From an uncultured bacterium (GTDB lineage: Bacteria; Patescibacteriota; Microgenomatia; UBA1406; GWC2-37-13), in assembly GCA_937914905.1 (NCBI GenBank), contig CALESU010000069.1, positions 1-5,664 on the forward strand: DNA of 5,664 bases, read 5' to 3'. The notes beneath the pieces were generated by a model. That model made no database searches. It was given only the letters and a program-made list of their open reading frames with translations, and was not told the DNA's origin. Positions 4,838-5,664 of this stretch are shown here, one piece after another. Every line of letters starts with the position of its first letter. Position 1 is the first letter of the stretch. Both the position numbers and the translations under genes were made by a program.

Positions 4838-5251
4838 TTATTCAGCTTCAGTTCCTGTCTGAGTGAATAACAATTCAGAAATTTTCTCTAACAGAGTGTC
4901 AAGAGAGGTACTTGCTTTTAATAAGTAAAATGATGGCTTATCTTGTGATATCTTGGCCAAAATATCATCAGTTGGATCAAGGTTCGAGAGAATGATAACA
5001 GGAATCTCCATTCCCCACGGATCAGCTCTGAGTTTATCTAGTACCGTAATTCCGTCCATTTTTGGCATAAGAACATCAAGTACGATCAGGTCAGGATGCT
5101 TTTTAAACGCATATTCCAGTGCCTTTTCACCTTCAGAACAAGTCAGTACGGAGTATCCAGCCTGTGAACATTTAAGACTAACGGCTTCCAGTAAAGACGT
5201 ATCATCTTCTACAACGAGAATTGTTTTATTTTGATTATTGGTTCTTTCCAT
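4838..5251 (-). CDS. single-domain response regulator (CheY-like receiver)
   Basis: This 137-aa protein consists of one receiver domain with no DNA-binding or enzymatic output domain. The acidic pocket is Glu15-Asp16-Asp17 in LVVEDD. The phospho-acceptor is Asp59 in LIVLDVLMPKMDG, the switch Ser is Ser89 in VIILSN, and the conserved Lys is Lys112 in YLLKAS. All catalytic positions are intact, so it should accept phosphate from a histidine kinase. No kinase is encoded in the window. It starts 17 bp inside the upstream response regulator gene and is probably translated from the same mRNA. Its N-terminal half is close to that of the neighbour (KTILVVED, SLLEA), pointing to an old tandem duplication. 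The style (VIILSNL, then YLLKAS) is common among Patescibacteria receiver proteins, from memory. Confidence 0.92.
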   Translation of the reverse strand: MERTNNQNKTILVVEDDTSLLEAVSLKCSQAGYSVLTCSEGEKALEYAFKKHPDLIVLDVLMPKMDGITVLDKLRADPWGMEIPVIILSNLDPTDDILAKISQDKPSFYLLKASTSLDTLLEKISELLFTQTGTEAE

Positions 5252-5633
5252 AGTTTAATTCGTCTTGTATTTCGGCTATGATTTGATCAAGTCGATAATT
5301 TGATTTTATATAATATTTGTTAACTCCCAGCTGCATATAAGCGGTAACTTTTTCATTACTCGCTGTATTACTTACTACAAAAATAGGAATATTGACCCAA
5401 TCAGCACCTTCCGATTTTAATCTACTGACTAAATCAAGACCACTTTCTCCCCCCAAAACATAGTGATCCAACCAAATAGCATCAATGTGGGGAGTTGACC
5501 GCAAGAGAGACAGTGCTTGCTCAACTGACCTTGCAGTAACTGCGTTGAACCCACTTTCTACGAGCTTGAGCTTAATTGCCTCAAGAAGGGAACGCTCATC
5601 TTCGACGACGAGAATTGTTTTTGCATTATTCAT
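5235..5633 (-). CDS. single-domain response regulator, first gene of the pair
   Basis: This 132-aa receiver domain has no output domain. Pocket residues are Glu11-Asp12-Glu13 (VVEDE), the phospho-acceptor is Asp56 in AIWLDHYVLGGESG, the switch Ser is Ser88 in FVVSN, and the Lys is Lys110 in YYIKSN. The segment after the phospho-Asp (HYVLGGESGLDLV) departs from the usual xMPxMDG loop, unlike its downstream partner, which suggests a different kinase or partner. It leads a two-gene operon and overlaps the next gene by 17 bp. Upstream, TACATT (5647-5642) lies 8 nt before the ATG and may be a weak -10; any -35 would fall beyond the window edge. No Shine-Dalgarno site is seen. Confidence 0.9.
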   Translation of the reverse strand: MNNAKTILVVEDERSLLEAIKLKLVESGFNAVTARSVEQALSLLRSTPHIDAIWLDHYVLGGESGLDLVSRLKSEGADWVNIPIFVVSNTASNEKVTAYMQLGVNKYYIKSNYRLDQIIAEIQDELNYGKNQ

Positions 5634-5664
5634 CAGGCAAAAATGTAACTGTTAATTGAGTTTT

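Overview
The window looks like a compact bacterial chromosome segment, most likely from a Patescibacteria/CPR lineage. This is an inference from gene content and style: stand-alone receiver proteins of a kind common in that group, a membrane-anchored thioredoxin-like protein with a Gln-His-Thr turn, tail-to-tail overlapping genes, and no convincing Shine-Dalgarno sites. TGA ends four of the genes (stops at 2272, 3341, 3317 and 4297), so the code is standard and the TGA-recoding lineages (Gracilibacteria, Absconditabacteria) are unlikely. No rRNA, tRNA, CRISPR array or transposase gene was seen.

Left part (1-3341) is a [NiFe]-hydrogenase island. After a possible 3' tail of an upstream gene (1-51) comes hypC on the minus strand. 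An intergenic region with a nested inverted-repeat (REP/MITE-like) element follows, then the hydrogenase small and large subunit genes on the plus strand. Next is the large-subunit maturation endopeptidase on the minus strand. Its 3' end overlaps the last 61 bp of the large-subunit gene. Divergent from the endopeptidase, and sharing a palindromic -10 box with it, is a 235-aa protein of the DUF6390 type. Its C-terminal half resembles HypC.

The hydrogenase pair is minimal. The small subunit (161 aa) has ligands for one FeS cluster only, and no diaphorase or extra FeS subunit is encoded here. HypC would deliver the Fe(CN)2CO centre, the endopeptidase would trim the large subunit after Ni insertion, and the DUF6390-type protein is an attractive candidate for an extra maturation factor. 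HypA/B/D/E/F are not in the window.

Right part (3317-5633), all on the minus strand, holds a ten-helix EamA/DMT transporter, a membrane-anchored thioredoxin-fold protein, and two overlapping single-domain response regulators. No link to the hydrogenase is visible apart from proximity.

The main points for a second look are the HypC-like half of the DUF6390-type protein, the apparently leaderless promoters with a shared palindromic -10 box, the antisense coding overlap of protease and substrate, and the unusual motif residues in the hydrogenase subunits.
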